Source: Gordonia heveisoli (GTDB lineage: Bacteria > Actinomycetota > Actinomycetes > Mycobacteriales > Mycobacteriaceae). From it: DNA of 64,000 nt. The position numbers and the translations under genes are program-made. The DNA is taken from the NCBI RefSeq assembly GCF_030315745.1, contig NZ_JASXSH010000005.1:62001-126000 (forward strand), given 5' to 3'. The notes below the pieces were generated by a model. That model was given only the letters and a program-made list of their open reading frames with translations, was not told the origin of the DNA and did not search any database. Positions 19,900-29,744 of this stretch are shown here, piece by piece; position 1 is the first letter of the stretch, and each line of letters opens with the position of its first letter.

Positions 19900-22719
19900 G
19901 TGCCAGGCAAAGCCCGCGTGCATGAATTGGCCAAGGAACTGGGCGTGACGAGCAAGCAAGTGCTCGAGCGACTCAAGGAACAGGGCGAATTCGTCAAATC
20001 GGCATCGTCGACCGTTGAGGCCCCGGTGGCCCGTCGACTGCGTGAATCGTTCCCCCATAAAGACGGGGGATCCAAGGACGGCGCCAAGCCGTCGGCAACC
20101 TCGGGTTCGGGCGCCAAGCCCGGCCCGCGTCCGGCCGCCCCGAAGCCCGGTACGCGTCCCGGCCCCAAGCCGGCCGCACCGGCTCCCGCTGCCGCAGCTC
20201 CGGCCCCCGCGGCCGAGGCCGCGCCGGCTCCGGCGAAACCCGCTCCGGCGGCTCCCGCCCCCACCCCCGGTGAACGCCCGGCAGCGGCGGCCAAGCCGGC
20301 CACCCCGAGTCCGGAGGCGACCAAACCCGCCGCACCGGCGGCTCCCGGTCCGCGTCCGGGTCCCGGACCCAAGCCCGGTCCGCGTGCCCCGCGTGTCGGC
20401 AACAACCCCTACTCGTCGGCGCCCGCCCCGGCACCGCGTCCGCCTGCGCCGCGGCCCGGACCCGGTCAGGGTGGTCCGCGTCCCGGCGGCGGTAACCGTC
20501 CGCCGGCCGGTCAGGGTGGTCCCCGCCCCGGCGGCGGTCGTCCCGCTCCCGGTCAGGGCGGTCCCCGTCCCAGCCCGGGCAGCATGCCTCCGCGTCCGAA
20601 CCCCGGCGCGATGCCCAGCCGTGCGGCCCGGCCCGACGCAGGTCGCGGTCGTCCCGGTGGTGGCGGTCGTCCCGGTGGTGGCGGCGGTGGTTTCCGTGGC
20701 GGCGGCGCTCCCGGTGGCGCACCGGGTACCGGCGGTGCTCCCGGTGGCGGCTTCCGCGGTCGTCCCGGCGGCGGTGGCGGTGGCGGACGTGGTCGCGGCG
20801 GTGCCGCGGGTGCGTTCGGTCGCCCCGGTGGTGCTCCGCGCCGCGGTCGTAAGTCGAAGCGGGCGAAGCGCGCCGAGTACGAGAACATGCAGGCCCCGGC
20901 CGTCGGTGGCGTTCGGCTGCCGCGCGGCGACGGCGACATCATCCGTCTCGCCCGGGGCGCGTCCCTGTCGGACTTCGCCGAGAAGATCGGCGCCAACCCG
21001 GCTTCGCTGGTCCAGGCGTTGTTCAACCTCGGCGAGATGGTCACCGCCACCGAGTCGGTGAACGACGAGACGCTGGAGCTGCTCGGCTCGGAGATGAACT
21101 ACACCGTTCAGGTGGTCAGTCCCGAGGACGAGGATCGCGAGCTGCTGGAGAGCTTCGACCTCAGCTACGGCGAGGACGAGGGCGACGACTCCGACCTCGA
21201 ACAGCGTCCGCCGGTGGTCACCGTCATGGGCCACGTCGATCACGGTAAGACCCGACTGCTCGACACGATCCGTAAGGCCAACGTCCGTGAGGGCGAGGCC
21301 GGTGGCATCACGCAGCACATCGGTGCCTACCAGGTGAACACCCACCTCAACGGTGAGGATCGACTGGTCACCTTCATCGATACCCCGGGTCACGAGGCGT
21401 TCACCGCGATGCGTGCCCGTGGTGCGAAGGCCACCGACATCGCGATCCTGGTGGTCGCCGCCGACGACGGTGTCATGCCGCAGACGGTGGAGGCCATCAA
21501 CCACGCTCAGGCGGCCGATGTGCCGATCGTGGTCGCGGTCAACAAGATCGACAAGGAAGGTGCCGATCCGGCGAAGATCCGCGGCCAGCTGACCGAATAC
21601 GGTCTGGTTGCCGAGGACTTCGGTGGCGACACCATGTTCGTCGACATCTCGGCCAAGCAGGGCACCAACATCGACGCTCTGCTCGAAGCCGTGCTGCTGA
21701 CCGCCGATGCCTCGCTCGATCTGCGGGCGAACCCGGATATGGACGCCCAGGGTGTCGCCATCGAGGCGCACCTCGACCGCGGCCGTGGTCCGGTGGCGAC
21801 CGTGCTCGTCCAGCGCGGAACGCTCCGCATCGGCGACTCGATCGTGGCCGGTGACGCCTATGGTCGCGTGCGCCGCATGGTCGACGAGAACGGCGACGAC
21901 GTCAACGAGGCGCTGCCGTCGCGTCCGGTGCAGGTCATCGGTTTCACCTCGGTGTGTGGTGCAGGCGACAACCTGCTCGTCGTCGAGGAAGACCGCACCG
22001 CGCGGCAGATCGCGGACCGTCGCAATGCGCGTAAGCGCAACGCGCTGGCCGCCCGCAGCCGCAAGCGCATCAGCCTCGAGGACCTGGATTCGGCACTGCG
22101 TGAGACCAGCCAGCTGAACCTGATCCTCAAGGGCGACAACGCCGGTACGGTCGAAGCCCTCGAAGAGGCGCTGCTCGGCATCGAGATCGACGACGAGGTC
22201 TCGTTGCGGGTCATCGACCGCGGTGTCGGTGGTGTCACCGAGACCAACGTCAACCTGGCAGCCGCCTCGGATGCGATCATCATCGGCTTCAACGTCCGTG
22301 CGGAGGGTAAGGCCACCGAGCTGGCCAACCGCGAGGGCGTCGACATCCGGTACTACTCGGTGATCTACCAGGCCATCGACGAGATCGAGAGCGCGCTCAA
22401 GGGCATGCTCAAGCCGGTCTACGAAGAGGCAGAACTCGGCCGCGCCGAGATCCGCGCCATCTTCAAGTCGTCGAAGGTCGGCAACATCGCCGGCTGTCTG
22501 GTGCAGAACGGCATCATCCGTCGCAACGCGAAGGCCCGCCTGCTGCGCGACAACGTGGTGATCGCCGAGAACCTGACGATCTCCTCGCTCAAGCGTGAGA
22601 AGGACGACGCCACCGAGGTTCGCGAAGGCTACGAATGTGGTCTCACGCTGACCTACTCGGATATCAAGGTCGACGACGTCATCGAGAGCTACGAGCTTCG
22701 CGAGAAGCCGCGCGACTGA
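19900..22719 (+). CDS. infB: translation initiation factor IF-2
   Basis: IF-2 is the GTPase that delivers fMet-tRNA to the 30S subunit and promotes subunit joining. From GTG 19900 it has 939 residues: an IF2_N domain ([34 protein letters not shown]), a long Pro/Ala then Gly/Arg-rich linker (about 60-320), a second N domain, and the G domain. The G motifs are GHVDHGKT (from Gly444), [12 protein letters not shown] and SAKQG. Domains II to IV follow. GTG 19900 lies 4 nt after AGGAG (19891-19895) and gives the usual short N-terminus. The GTG at 19861 would add 13 residues with no such site. Confidence 0.96.
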   Translation: MPGKARVHELAKELGVTSKQVLERLKEQGEFVKSASSTVEAPVARRLRESFPHKDGGSKDGAKPSATSGSGAKPGPRPAAPKPGTRPGPKPAAPAPAAAAPAPAAEAAPAPAKPAPAAPAPTPGERPAAAAKPATPSPEATKPAAPAAPGPRPGPGPKPGPRAPRVGNNPYSSAPAPAPRPPAPRPGPGQGGPRPGGGNRPPAGQGGPRPGGGRPAPGQGGPRPSPGSMPPRPNPGAMPSRAARPDAGRGRPGGGGRPGGGGGGFRGGGAPGGAPGTGGAPGGGFRGRPGGGGGGGRGRGGAAGAFGRPGGAPRRGRKSKRAKRAEYENMQAPAVGGVRLPRGDGDIIRLARGASLSDFAEKIGANPASLVQALFNLGEMVTATESVNDETLELLGSEMNYTVQVVSPEDEDRELLESFDLSYGEDEGDDSDLEQRPPVVTVMGHVDHGKTRLLDTIRKANVREGEAGGITQHIGAYQVNTHLNGEDRLVTFIDTPGHEAFTAMRARGAKATDIAILVVAADDGVMPQTVEAINHAQAADVPIVVAVNKIDKEGADPAKIRGQLTEYGLVAEDFGGDTMFVDISAKQGTNIDALLEAVLLTADASLDLRANPDMDAQGVAIEAHLDRGRGPVATVLVQRGTLRIGDSIVAGDAYGRVRRMVDENGDDVNEALPSRPVQVIGFTSVCGAGDNLLVVEEDRTARQIADRRNARKRNALAARSRKRISLEDLDSALRETSQLNLILKGDNAGTVEALEEALLGIEIDDEVSLRVIDRGVGGVTETNVNLAAASDAIIIGFNVRAEGKATELANREGVDIRYYSVIYQAIDEIESALKGMLKPVYEEAELGRAEIRAIFKSSKVGNIAGCLVQNGIIRRNAKARLLRDNVVIAENLTISSLKREKDDATEVREGYECGLTLTYSDIKVDDVIESYELREKPRD

Positions 22720-22739
22720 CCGTCAACGGCTATTGGCCA

Positions 22740-22781
22740 CATCGAAGGCGCGGGATCGACTCCGATCCCGCGCCTTCGATG
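22740..22781 (+). terminator. 19-bp perfect hairpin after infB
   Basis: The arms CATCGAAGGCGCGGGATCG (22740-22758) and its exact reverse complement (22763-22781) flank a 4-nt loop, ACTC. There is no following T-run. This fits the I-shaped terminators of actinobacteria, or a processing/stability stem. It lies 20 nt after the infB stop and 80 nt before rbfA. Confidence 0.8.
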
Positions 22782-22860
22782 CCACCTCAGCTCGTGGTGT
22801 CGCATGGTCGACTACCACCGGCTGGAGTATTTTCGACTTCGGAAAGGACACCGATCACTG

Positions 22861-23334
22861 ATGGCTGATCCCGCACGTGCCGCTCGAATGGCGAAGCGCA
22901 TCTCGACGATCGTCGCCTCCGCGATCGCGCAGGAGATCAAGGATCCCCGGCTCGCCTTCGTCACGATCACCGACGCCCGCGTCACCAACGACCTGCACGA
23001 CGCCACTCTCTTCTACACGGTGCGCGCAGACTCCCTGGACGCCACACCGGATTACGAGGCCGCCGCGGCCGGGCTGGCCAAGGCGCGAGGGATCCTGCGG
23101 TCGAAGGTGGGCGCCGGAACCGGTGTCCGCTTCACCCCGACCCTGACGTTCACCCTGGACACGGTGCCCGACGCGGCCCGCCAGATGGAAGAACTGGTCG
23201 CCCGGGCGCGGGCCAATGACGAACTCGTCGCACGGCAGGCCGCGGACGCCACCCCGGCCGGCGACGCCGATCCATATCGCAAGGACGAGCCCGCCGTCCC
23301 CGAAGAAGCCGACGGGGAGGGAGCGGGCGCGTGA
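22861..23334 (+). CDS. rbfA: ribosome-binding factor A
   Basis: RbfA helps the final folding of 16S rRNA in the 30S subunit. The 157-residue protein starts [54 protein letters not shown] and has a type II KH fold, with [15 protein letters not shown] late in the domain. An acidic tail follows. ATG 22861 is the family start. GGAAAGGA lies about 12 nt upstream. The open frame from 22804 would add 19 residues not typical of RbfA. The stop overlaps the GTG of the next gene. Confidence 0.94.
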   Translation: MADPARAARMAKRISTIVASAIAQEIKDPRLAFVTITDARVTNDLHDATLFYTVRADSLDATPDYEAAAAGLAKARGILRSKVGAGTGVRFTPTLTFTLDTVPDAARQMEELVARARANDELVARQAADATPAGDADPYRKDEPAVPEEADGEGAGA

Positions 23335-24284
23335 ACGCCACGACCCCGGCGTCGGTGGCGGACGTCCTCGCCGCGTCGCGTGCGGTGACGATCCTGTGTC
23401 ACGTCCGCCCGGACGCCGACACCATCGGCAGTGGGCTCGCGCTGGGGCTGGCGCTCGACCGTCGGGGTGTCGACGTCGAGGTCGCCTTTCCTGGCGATGA
23501 CCGGTTGCCCGGCACCTTGGGAATGCTGCCGGGGGCCAAACTCCTCGTGCACGAGTCCGCAGTGGTCGGCCACACGACGGTGGTCGCGGTGGATGCGGCG
23601 ACCATCGACCGGCTCGATCGGCTCTCGGCCGTGTTCGAGCGCGCCGACCGGACCGTCGTCATCGACCATCACGCCTCGAATGAGGGCTTCGGTCAACTGG
23701 ATCTCATCGACGCCGAGGCCGACTGCACCGCGACGCTGGTGCTCGACGTCCTCGACGCGATGGACACCCCGATCGACGCCGACATCGCCACCTGCATCTA
23801 TGCCGGTTTGGTCACCGACACCGGATCGTTCAAATGGGCCCGACCGGATTCGTTGCGTGTCGCGGCCCGGCTCCTCGATCTCGGGGTCGACGGGCGCACC
23901 TGGAGTCGTCTGCTTCTCGACAGCCATCCACTGACCTGGCTGACACTGGTCGCCGAGGTGCTCGGCGCCGCACAGTATGTGCCGGACGCATGCGACGGCG
24001 GGCTGGTGTACGCGGTCGTGCCCAATGCTGCGCTGCGCAAGGTGGACTGGGCCGAGGTGGAGAGCGTCATCGACATTCTGCGCACGGCCCAGGAGGCCGA
24101 GGTCGCCGCGGTGTGCAAGGAGATCGCACCCGGGAGTTGGGCGGTGTCGTTACGCGCCAAGGAATCCGTCGATCTGGTTCCGGTGGCCCGCTCGCACGGT
24201 GGTGGCGGACATCGTCGCGCCGCGGGGTACAGCGACACCGGAACCGTCGACGAGGTGGTCACGCGCCTGTTGGGGTCGTTCTGA
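23331..24284 (+). CDS. nrnA: DHH/DHHA1 phosphoesterase NrnA (oligoRNase / pAp or c-di-AMP phosphodiesterase)
   Basis: The 317-residue protein has the DHH domain motifs [19 protein letters not shown] (His24, Asp28, Asp30) and [16 protein letters not shown], and the DHHA1 motif [11 protein letters not shown] near the C-terminus. Members degrade short RNA oligonucleotides and pAp, and some cleave cyclic dinucleotides. The M. tuberculosis homolog (Rv2837c) acts on c-di-AMP and nanoRNA. The GTG start overlaps the rbfA stop (GTGA). Its own stop overlaps the likely start of the MATE gene. Confidence 0.95.
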   Translation: MNATTPASVADVLAASRAVTILCHVRPDADTIGSGLALGLALDRRGVDVEVAFPGDDRLPGTLGMLPGAKLLVHESAVVGHTTVVAVDAATIDRLDRLSAVFERADRTVVIDHHASNEGFGQLDLIDAEADCTATLVLDVLDAMDTPIDADIATCIYAGLVTDTGSFKWARPDSLRVAARLLDLGVDGRTWSRLLLDSHPLTWLTLVAEVLGAAQYVPDACDGGLVYAVVPNAALRKVDWAEVESVIDILRTAQEAEVAAVCKEIAPGSWAVSLRAKESVDLVPVARSHGGGGHRRAAGYSDTGTVDEVVTRLLGSF

Positions 24285-25633
24285 CCGACACGGCAACGGC
24301 GACACCCGGATTCGGGCGGATCGCAATCCTGACGGTGTCGGCGCTCGCGGTTCTGATCGCTCCGCCGCTGTACCTGCTGCTTGACCTGGCGGTCGTCGGC
24401 CGACTCGGTGGCGATGAGCTGGCCGCGCTGGCGGTCGCCACCCTGGTGTTGTCGGTGATCAGCACGCAGCTGACCTTCCTGTCCTATGGCACGACGGCGC
24501 GTTCGGCCCGCCGCTTCGGTGCGGGTGACCGGGCCGGGGCGGTCACCGAAGGGCTACAGGCGAGTTGGGTGGCGATCGGCGTCGGTGTCGGCATCATCGC
24601 CATCGCCTATCCGGCGGCCCCCCTGATCATGCGGGTGCTGGTCGGTGGAGGCTCGCCCGATGTCGCCGCCGATGGCGCCGAATGGTTGCGCATCGCGGTG
24701 TTCGGGGTACCGCTGATCCTGCTGTCCATGGCAGGAAACGGCTGGATGCGCGGTGTGCAGGAGACCCGTCGCCCGGTGGTCTATGTGGTGATCGGACTGG
24801 CGGTCGCGGCCGTACTCGTCGTCGGGTTGGTGCACGGGATGTTCGGCCTGCCCCGGTGGGGGCTGCCGGGCAGTGCGGTGGCGAATCTGGTGGGTCAGAC
24901 GATCACCGGCCTGCTCTTCGGTGCCCGGGTGTTGCGGGAATCGCTGGCGCTGGGCGCCGACCGTGCGTCGTTGCGTCCGGACCGGATGATCATCGGCGCT
25001 CAGCTGGTGATGGCCCGCGATCTCATCGTGCGGTCCCTGTCCTTCCAGGTCTGTTTCCTCTCCGCGGCCGCGGTCGCGGCCCGCTTCGGCGTCGCCCAGG
25101 TCGCCGCGCATCAGCTGGTGCTGCAGCTGTGGGAATTCATGGCGCTGTTCCTCGATTCGCTGGCGATCGCGGCGCAGGCCCTCGTCGGCGCGGCCCTGGG
25201 GTCCGGGGCGGTGCGTGCGGCCGGTTCGGTAGCACGGCGGGTCACGGTCGTCTCCACGGTTGCCGCGATGCTCGCAGCCGCAGTCTTCGCCGCCGGCTAT
25301 GGGGTCATCCCGCAGATCTTCACCGACGACGGAGCCGTCCTCGACGCGATCGGGGTGCCGTGGTGGTTCTTCGTCGCCATGCTGCCGATCGCCGGGGTGG
25401 TGTTCGCCTTGGACGGCGTGCTGCTCGGCAGCGGCGACGCGGCCTTCCTACGGACCGCGACGCTGATCGGAGCGCTGATCGGCTTTCTGCCGCTGATCTG
25501 GGCATCGTTGATCTTCGACTGGGGTCTCGCCGGCATCTGGACCGGATTGCTGGCGTTCATGCTGGTGCGTCTGGCGACGGTGAGCTGGCGGATCGCCGGT
25601 GGCCGGTGGCATCGGGTGGGTGCGCCCGGCTGA
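24281..25633 (+). CDS. dinF: MATE family efflux protein DinF, probable CTG start
   Basis: This MATE transporter of about 450 residues has 12 predicted segments, beginning GRIAILTVSALAVLIAPPLYLLLDLAVVGRLG, then LSYGTTARSARRFGAG. It follows nrnA as in M. tuberculosis (Rv2836c). No ATG, GTG or TTG lies in frame near the expected start. The next GTG (24335) would remove part of the first membrane segment. CTG at 24281 gives [17 protein letters not shown], matches the start of mycobacterial DinF, and overlaps the nrnA stop (CTGA). A non-standard, coupled CTG start is therefore likely. Confidence 0.85.
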   Translation: MTDTATATPGFGRIAILTVSALAVLIAPPLYLLLDLAVVGRLGGDELAALAVATLVLSVISTQLTFLSYGTTARSARRFGAGDRAGAVTEGLQASWVAIGVGVGIIAIAYPAAPLIMRVLVGGGSPDVAADGAEWLRIAVFGVPLILLSMAGNGWMRGVQETRRPVVYVVIGLAVAAVLVVGLVHGMFGLPRWGLPGSAVANLVGQTITGLLFGARVLRESLALGADRASLRPDRMIIGAQLVMARDLIVRSLSFQVCFLSAAAVAARFGVAQVAAHQLVLQLWEFMALFLDSLAIAAQALVGAALGSGAVRAAGSVARRVTVVSTVAAMLAAAVFAAGYGVIPQIFTDDGAVLDAIGVPWWFFVAMLPIAGVVFALDGVLLGSGDAAFLRTATLIGALIGFLPLIWASLIFDWGLAGIWTGLLAFMLVRLATVSWRIAGGRWHRVGAPG

Positions 25634-25697
25634 GGCGGGGCCATCCGACGGGTCCGGCGAATCGGACGACCGGGCGGCTCTGGCACGATGGGTACCC

Positions 25698-26666
25698 ATG
25701 GCAACTCTATGGGCGATCAGCGATCTGCACATCGCACATCGGGGTAACGAGCATATCGTCGACGACATCCGGCCGACCTCAGCCGACGATTGGCTGATCG
25801 TCGCCGGTGACGTGGCCGAGCGCACCGACGACATCATCGACACGCTGCGTCGGCTGCGCACCCGGTTCGCGAAGGTCATCTGGGTACCCGGCAATCACGA
25901 GCTCTACACCACCGCGAAGGACCCGCTGCAGATTTTCGGGGTGGCGCGCTACGACTATCTGGTCCAGGCGTGCCGTGACCTCGGGGTGGTGACCCCCGAG
26001 GACATCTATCCGCTCTTCGACGCGGGTGACGGGTCGGCGCCGGTCCGCGTCGTGCCGATGTTCCTGCTCTACGACTACACCTTCCGCCCGGAGGGGACGA
26101 CCAACAAGCTGTCGGCGCTCGCCCTCGCGCGTGAGCGCAATGTGGTTGCCACCGACGAGTTCCTGCTGTCGCCGGAGCCGTTCGGCACCCGCGATGCCTG
26201 GGGCCGCGCGCGCATCGAGGCGACCCGCAAACGGCTACAGGCGCTCGATCCGGCCGAGCGGACGATCCTGATCAACCATTGGCCGCTCCGGCGCGAGCCC
26301 ACCGATGCGCTTTTCTATCCGGAGTTCGCGCTCTGGTGCGGCAGCGAGCTGACCGCGGACTGGCATCTCGAGTTCAACGCGGCCTGCTGCGTCTACGGAC
26401 ATCTACACATCCCGCGCACCACCTGGTACGACGATGTTCGCTTCGAAGAGGTGTCCGTCGGCTATCCCCGCGAGTGGAAACGACGCGGCCTTCCGGAACC
26501 GTTGCTGCGCAAGATCTTCCCCGACGACGGACCACGGGCGGAGGAACTGCCCGAACATGGGGTTCGTTTCGAGCTGCCACCCGACTACGCCGAGCGCGCC
26601 GCCGAGTTCCGACGCCGCGTCGAAGAGCGGCAGGCTCGCCGCGCCAACCGAAAGGCCGACCAGTGA
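25698..26666 (+). CDS. calcineurin-like metallophosphoesterase
   Basis: The 322-residue protein has all blocks of the calcineurin-like fold: ISDLHIAH (Asp9, His11), GDVAE (38-42), GNHE (65-68), ILINHWPLR and YGHLHIPR. These bind two metal ions for phosphoester cleavage. It is the counterpart of Rv2795c, which also precedes pptT. In some mycobacterial work that gene (called PptH) was linked to hydrolysis of phosphopantetheinylated acyl carrier proteins, opposite to PptT. This is recalled, not shown here. The stop overlaps the GTG of pptT, so the two are coupled. Confidence 0.92.
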   Translation: MATLWAISDLHIAHRGNEHIVDDIRPTSADDWLIVAGDVAERTDDIIDTLRRLRTRFAKVIWVPGNHELYTTAKDPLQIFGVARYDYLVQACRDLGVVTPEDIYPLFDAGDGSAPVRVVPMFLLYDYTFRPEGTTNKLSALALARERNVVATDEFLLSPEPFGTRDAWGRARIEATRKRLQALDPAERTILINHWPLRREPTDALFYPEFALWCGSELTADWHLEFNAACCVYGHLHIPRTTWYDDVRFEEVSVGYPREWKRRGLPEPLLRKIFPDDGPRAEELPEHGVRFELPPDYAERAAEFRRRVEERQARRANRKADQ

Positions 26667-27346
26667 TCGACCGACTCGTTCCTGCCGGGGTGGCCACGGC
26701 GGAGGCGTTCACCGACCCGCCGGGTCTGGAGCCCATGCCCGCCGAACTGAGCCTGATCGCCAAGGCGGTGGACAAGCGGCGACGGGAGTTCACCACCGCA
26801 CGACACTGTGCCCGGCAGGCGATGGCGCAGCTGGGTATCGAACCCGCGCCGATCCTGCGGGGCGAGCGCGGCGCCCCGGTGTGGCCCGCCGGGGTGGTGG
26901 GCAGCCTGACACACTGCGACGGCTACCGCGGTGCGGTCGTCGCCTACGGGCTAGGAGTGCGGTCACTGGGCATCGACGCCGAGCCGCATGCGCCGTTGCC
27001 CGACGGGGTCCTCGACCACACGAGCATCGCCGCCGAACGTGCGGTGTTGGCCACGCGCGCACCCGGTCTGCACTGGGATCGATTGTTGTTCTGCGCCAAA
27101 GAGGCCACGTACAAGGCCTGGTTCCCGCTCACCAATCGGTGGCTGGGCTTCGAGGATGCACACATCACCTTCACCCGAACCGACGCCGCCGGTCCGGCGG
27201 CAGCCGATGCCGGGGCGACCGGCGAGTTCGTCTCGCGCATTCTGATCGACCCGAAGACCGACGACGGGGGAGAACCCTTGCTGGAATTGCGCGGACGCTG
27301 GCTGATCGACGGCGGCCTGATCATGACCTCGATCACGGTGGCGTGA
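26663..27346 (+). CDS. pptT: 4'-phosphopantetheinyl transferase
   Basis: PptT moves the phosphopantetheine arm of CoA to carrier domains of polyketide, mycolate and siderophore synthases. The 227 residues match the length of M. tuberculosis PptT. Sfp-type motifs are GSLTHCDGYRGAVVA, SLGIDAEPH (metal-binding Asp105 and Glu107) and FCAKEATYKAWFPLT (Glu147, Lys151). The GTG at 26663 overlaps the phosphoesterase stop. The stop overlaps the truB ATG (TGATG at 27344-27348). The earlier open frame only shadows the phosphoesterase gene. Confidence 0.95.
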   Translation: MIDRLVPAGVATAEAFTDPPGLEPMPAELSLIAKAVDKRRREFTTARHCARQAMAQLGIEPAPILRGERGAPVWPAGVVGSLTHCDGYRGAVVAYGLGVRSLGIDAEPHAPLPDGVLDHTSIAAERAVLATRAPGLHWDRLLFCAKEATYKAWFPLTNRWLGFEDAHITFTRTDAAGPAAADAGATGEFVSRILIDPKTDDGGEPLLELRGRWLIDGGLIMTSITVA

Positions 27347-28245
27347 TGGCTGCTTCGTCCATCGAGAATGCCGGGCTGCTCATCGTCGACAAGGATGCCG
27401 ACATGACCAGCCACGACGTGGTGTCGCGGTGCCGCAAGATCTTCAACACCCGGCGGGTCGGCCACGCAGGCACCCTCGACCCGATGGCAACCGGCGTGCT
27501 GGTCGTCGGGATTGAGCGGGCGACAAAGCTTCTCGGCCTGCTGTCGCTGACCACCAAGTCCTACTCGGCGACCATCCGGCTCGGTGCGGCCACCACCACC
27601 GACGACCGGGAGGGCGAGGTCATCTCGTCCGCGGACGCCTCGGCGGTCACCGACGATCAGATCGCCGCGGGGATCGCCGCGCTGACCGGCGACATCGAGC
27701 AGGTCCCGGCCAAGGTCAGTGCCATCAAGGTCGATGGTCGCCGGGCGCACGCGCTGGTGCGGACCGGGGAAGACTTCGATCTGAAGGCCCGTCCGGTCAC
27801 GGTGTCGCGTTTCGACATCCGGGAGGTCCGTCGCGACGGCGGGTTCGTCGACGTGGACGTGGAGGTGGATTGTTCGGCAGGCACCTACATTCGATCGCTG
27901 GCCCGCGACCTCGGTGCCGGACTCGGTGTCGGGGGACACCTGACCGCGCTGCGGCGCACCGCGGTGGGGCCGTTCACTCTCGATCACGCCCGCGGGCTGG
28001 ATGCGATCCGGGAGGACCCGCGCGTCGGCCTCGACATCGACGAGGCGGTCAAGCTGTCCTTCCCGCATCGCGACATCGACGACGACGAGGCCGAGTCGAT
28101 CAGTCAGGGACGGTGGCTGGAACCGATCGGGGTCAAGGGGATCTACGTCGTGGTCGACCCGGCCGGGCGGTCGATCGCGCTGGTGCAGGAGAAGGGGCGG
28201 CGTGCGAGTTCGGTGATGGTCGTCCGTCCGGCGACACTGCGCTGA
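27346..28245 (+). CDS. truB: tRNA pseudouridine-55 synthase
   Basis: TruB makes pseudouridine 55 in the T-loop of tRNAs. The 299-residue protein begins MAASSIENAGLLIVDKDADMTSHDVVSRCRK and has the catalytic motif GHAGTLDPMATGVL with Asp45. Later motifs KVSAIKVDGRRAHALVRTGE and CSAGTYIRSLARDLG are typical. It has a short C-terminal PUA-like extension. ATG 27346 overlaps the pptT stop. Confidence 0.95.
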   Translation: MAASSIENAGLLIVDKDADMTSHDVVSRCRKIFNTRRVGHAGTLDPMATGVLVVGIERATKLLGLLSLTTKSYSATIRLGAATTTDDREGEVISSADASAVTDDQIAAGIAALTGDIEQVPAKVSAIKVDGRRAHALVRTGEDFDLKARPVTVSRFDIREVRRDGGFVDVDVEVDCSAGTYIRSLARDLGAGLGVGGHLTALRRTAVGPFTLDHARGLDAIREDPRVGLDIDEAVKLSFPHRDIDDDEAESISQGRWLEPIGVKGIYVVVDPAGRSIALVQEKGRRASSVMVVRPATLR

Positions 28246-28299
28246 CGCGGACCGCGCGGGACCTTGTACCCCAATCGCGTTGCGGTTCTCCGGTGATTC

Positions 28300-28347
28300 T
28301 TGACACCGGGGCTTCGGCAGCAGTTAATAGAAACTGATTACATCAGT
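28300..28347 (+). promoter_or_regulatory. promoter and possible operator before the MpaB-family gene
   Basis: TTGACA (28300-28305), an 18-bp gap and TTAATA (28324-28329) form a near-consensus housekeeping promoter, rare in this GC-rich window. At the expected start site ACTGAT (28333-28338) and ATCAGT (28342-28347) make a perfect inverted repeat around TAC, a possible operator. Confidence 0.6.
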
Positions 28348-28369
28348 ACTCAGATCGGGGGTTGGCGGC

Positions 28370-29371
28370 ATGACCAGTGTGGTGCGGGTGAGCGCGGACG
28401 AGATCGACACCGGGCAGGTGATTCCGGAGGAGTCGGCCGACCCGGCGGCTCGCGGCAAGCGTAAGAGCTATCTGCCCGATCTGACCACGGCGGTGCCGGT
28501 GCTGACTACCGGGCAGACCCGGCTCACGGTCGCCACCCCGGAGCGGCGACCCAACGAGGCCTACGTCCGAACCGAGATCGAGGATGCCTACGACTTCTGG
28601 GCCGCGGCCGGATCGGCGGCGAATGTTGCGATGCAACTCGGCTGGCCCGAGGTCGCCTATGGCGTGATGGAGTCGAAGGTGGATTCGGGTGCGCTGATGA
28701 AGCATCCGTGGAAACGCCTGCGCACGACCGAGCAATACCTGGCGGTCGCCATCATGGGCACCGACGAAGAGCGGGCCGCCTACCGCGAGGCGATCAACAC
28801 CGCGCACCGGCATGTGCGCAGTACCGAATCGTCGCCGGTGAAATACAACGCCTTCAATCGCGAACTGCAGATGTGGGTGGCCGCGTGCCTGTTCGTCGGT
28901 TTTGAGGACACCCACCAGCTGCTGCACGGGCGGATGAATCCCGAACAGGCCGAACAGTTCTACCGCAGCGCCACCCCGTTGGCGACGACGCTGCAGGTCA
29001 CCGAGGACATGTGGCCGGCGACGCGGGTGGAGTTCGACAAGTACTGGAATGTCGCCTGCGAGCGCATCACCTACGACGAGACGCAGAAGAAGTTCATCAA
29101 CGATCTGGTCGACCTGCGGATGATCACCCCGCTGCTGGCCTATCCGCTCCGCGGGCTGCTGCGTTTCCTGACCATCGGCTCGTTGCCGCCGCTGTTCCGC
29201 GAGAAGCTCGAGTTGCGCTGGCGACCGATCGACCAGCGTCGCTACGACAATCTGTTCCTCTTCGTCGGTTTCGTCAACCGCTTCCTGCCGCGGCCGCTGC
29301 GTTTCGGTGGCTTCTACCTGATCATGCGTGACCTGCGACGCCGCATCCGTAAGGACCAGGCGCTCATCTGA
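28370..29371 (+). CDS. oxygenase MpaB / DUF2236 family protein
   Basis: The 333-residue protein shows DUF2236 features: NVAMQLGWPEVAYGVMESKVDSGALMKHPWKRLRTTEQYLAVAIMGTDEER, the His motif INTAHRHVRST, and YNAFNRELQMWVAACLFVGFEDTH. The family includes heme-binding fungal MpaB and latex-clearing protein (Lcp), and many actinobacterial members of unknown substrate. His814-type numbering does not apply; the His pair in INTAHRHV is the likely heme site by analogy. It stands alone between truB and two tiny membrane proteins and has its own strong promoter. Confidence 0.82.
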   Translation: MTSVVRVSADEIDTGQVIPEESADPAARGKRKSYLPDLTTAVPVLTTGQTRLTVATPERRPNEAYVRTEIEDAYDFWAAAGSAANVAMQLGWPEVAYGVMESKVDSGALMKHPWKRLRTTEQYLAVAIMGTDEERAAYREAINTAHRHVRSTESSPVKYNAFNRELQMWVAACLFVGFEDTHQLLHGRMNPEQAEQFYRSATPLATTLQVTEDMWPATRVEFDKYWNVACERITYDETQKKFINDLVDLRMITPLLAYPLRGLLRFLTIGSLPPLFREKLELRWRPIDQRRYDNLFLFVGFVNRFLPRPLRFGGFYLIMRDLRRRIRKDQALI

Positions 29372-29503
29372 TCTGCGGGCCCACTGATCGACATCAGCGG
29401 ACAAGAGCCGCGAAATCCCTTGCGCCATACCTGCATGTGATGTGTGTCGCCGCTGTGCGGCGACGCGGGTATCGTGCCGCAACCTGTGAGAAAGAGCTTA
29501 GTC

Positions 29504-29731
29504 ATGTGGAATATGGTGAGCCGCGTGCTCGATCATGAGATGAAGGTGTCGGAGTTCCTTGGCACCCTGATCCTCATCGGCATCCCCTACGGCATCATCG
29601 GCGTCATCTGGACGCTGACGCATACGTCGCACCTGGCCGACATCGACAGCACGACCGACAAGATCATCTCGTTTCTCGGGTCGATCGTCTGCTGGCCGGT
29701 GCTGATCTTCTCCAACGTGACGATGACCTAG
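29504..29731 (+). CDS. small two-segment membrane protein
   Basis: I do not recognise this 75-residue protein. It starts MWNMVSRVLDHEMKVSEFLG, followed by one membrane segment (TLILIGIPYGIIGVIWTLTH), a short polar stretch (TSHLADIDSTTDKI) and a second (ISFLGSIVCWPVLIFSNV). The ATG at 29504 is chosen because GAAAGAG lies upstream. The frame is open from 29444. It is followed 14 nt later by another tiny membrane protein, so the two probably form one unit. Confidence 0.6.
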   Translation: MWNMVSRVLDHEMKVSEFLGTLILIGIPYGIIGVIWTLTHTSHLADIDSTTDKIISFLGSIVCWPVLIFSNVTMT

Positions 29732-29744
29732 GACTGCCGAACCA

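Noticed and set aside
19735-21771. Long minus-strand open frame opposite infB
   Set aside because: It mirrors the Pro/Ala/Gly-rich linker and G domain of IF-2. High GC keeps the opposite strand open. The product is low-complexity Gly/Thr/Arg with no known domain.
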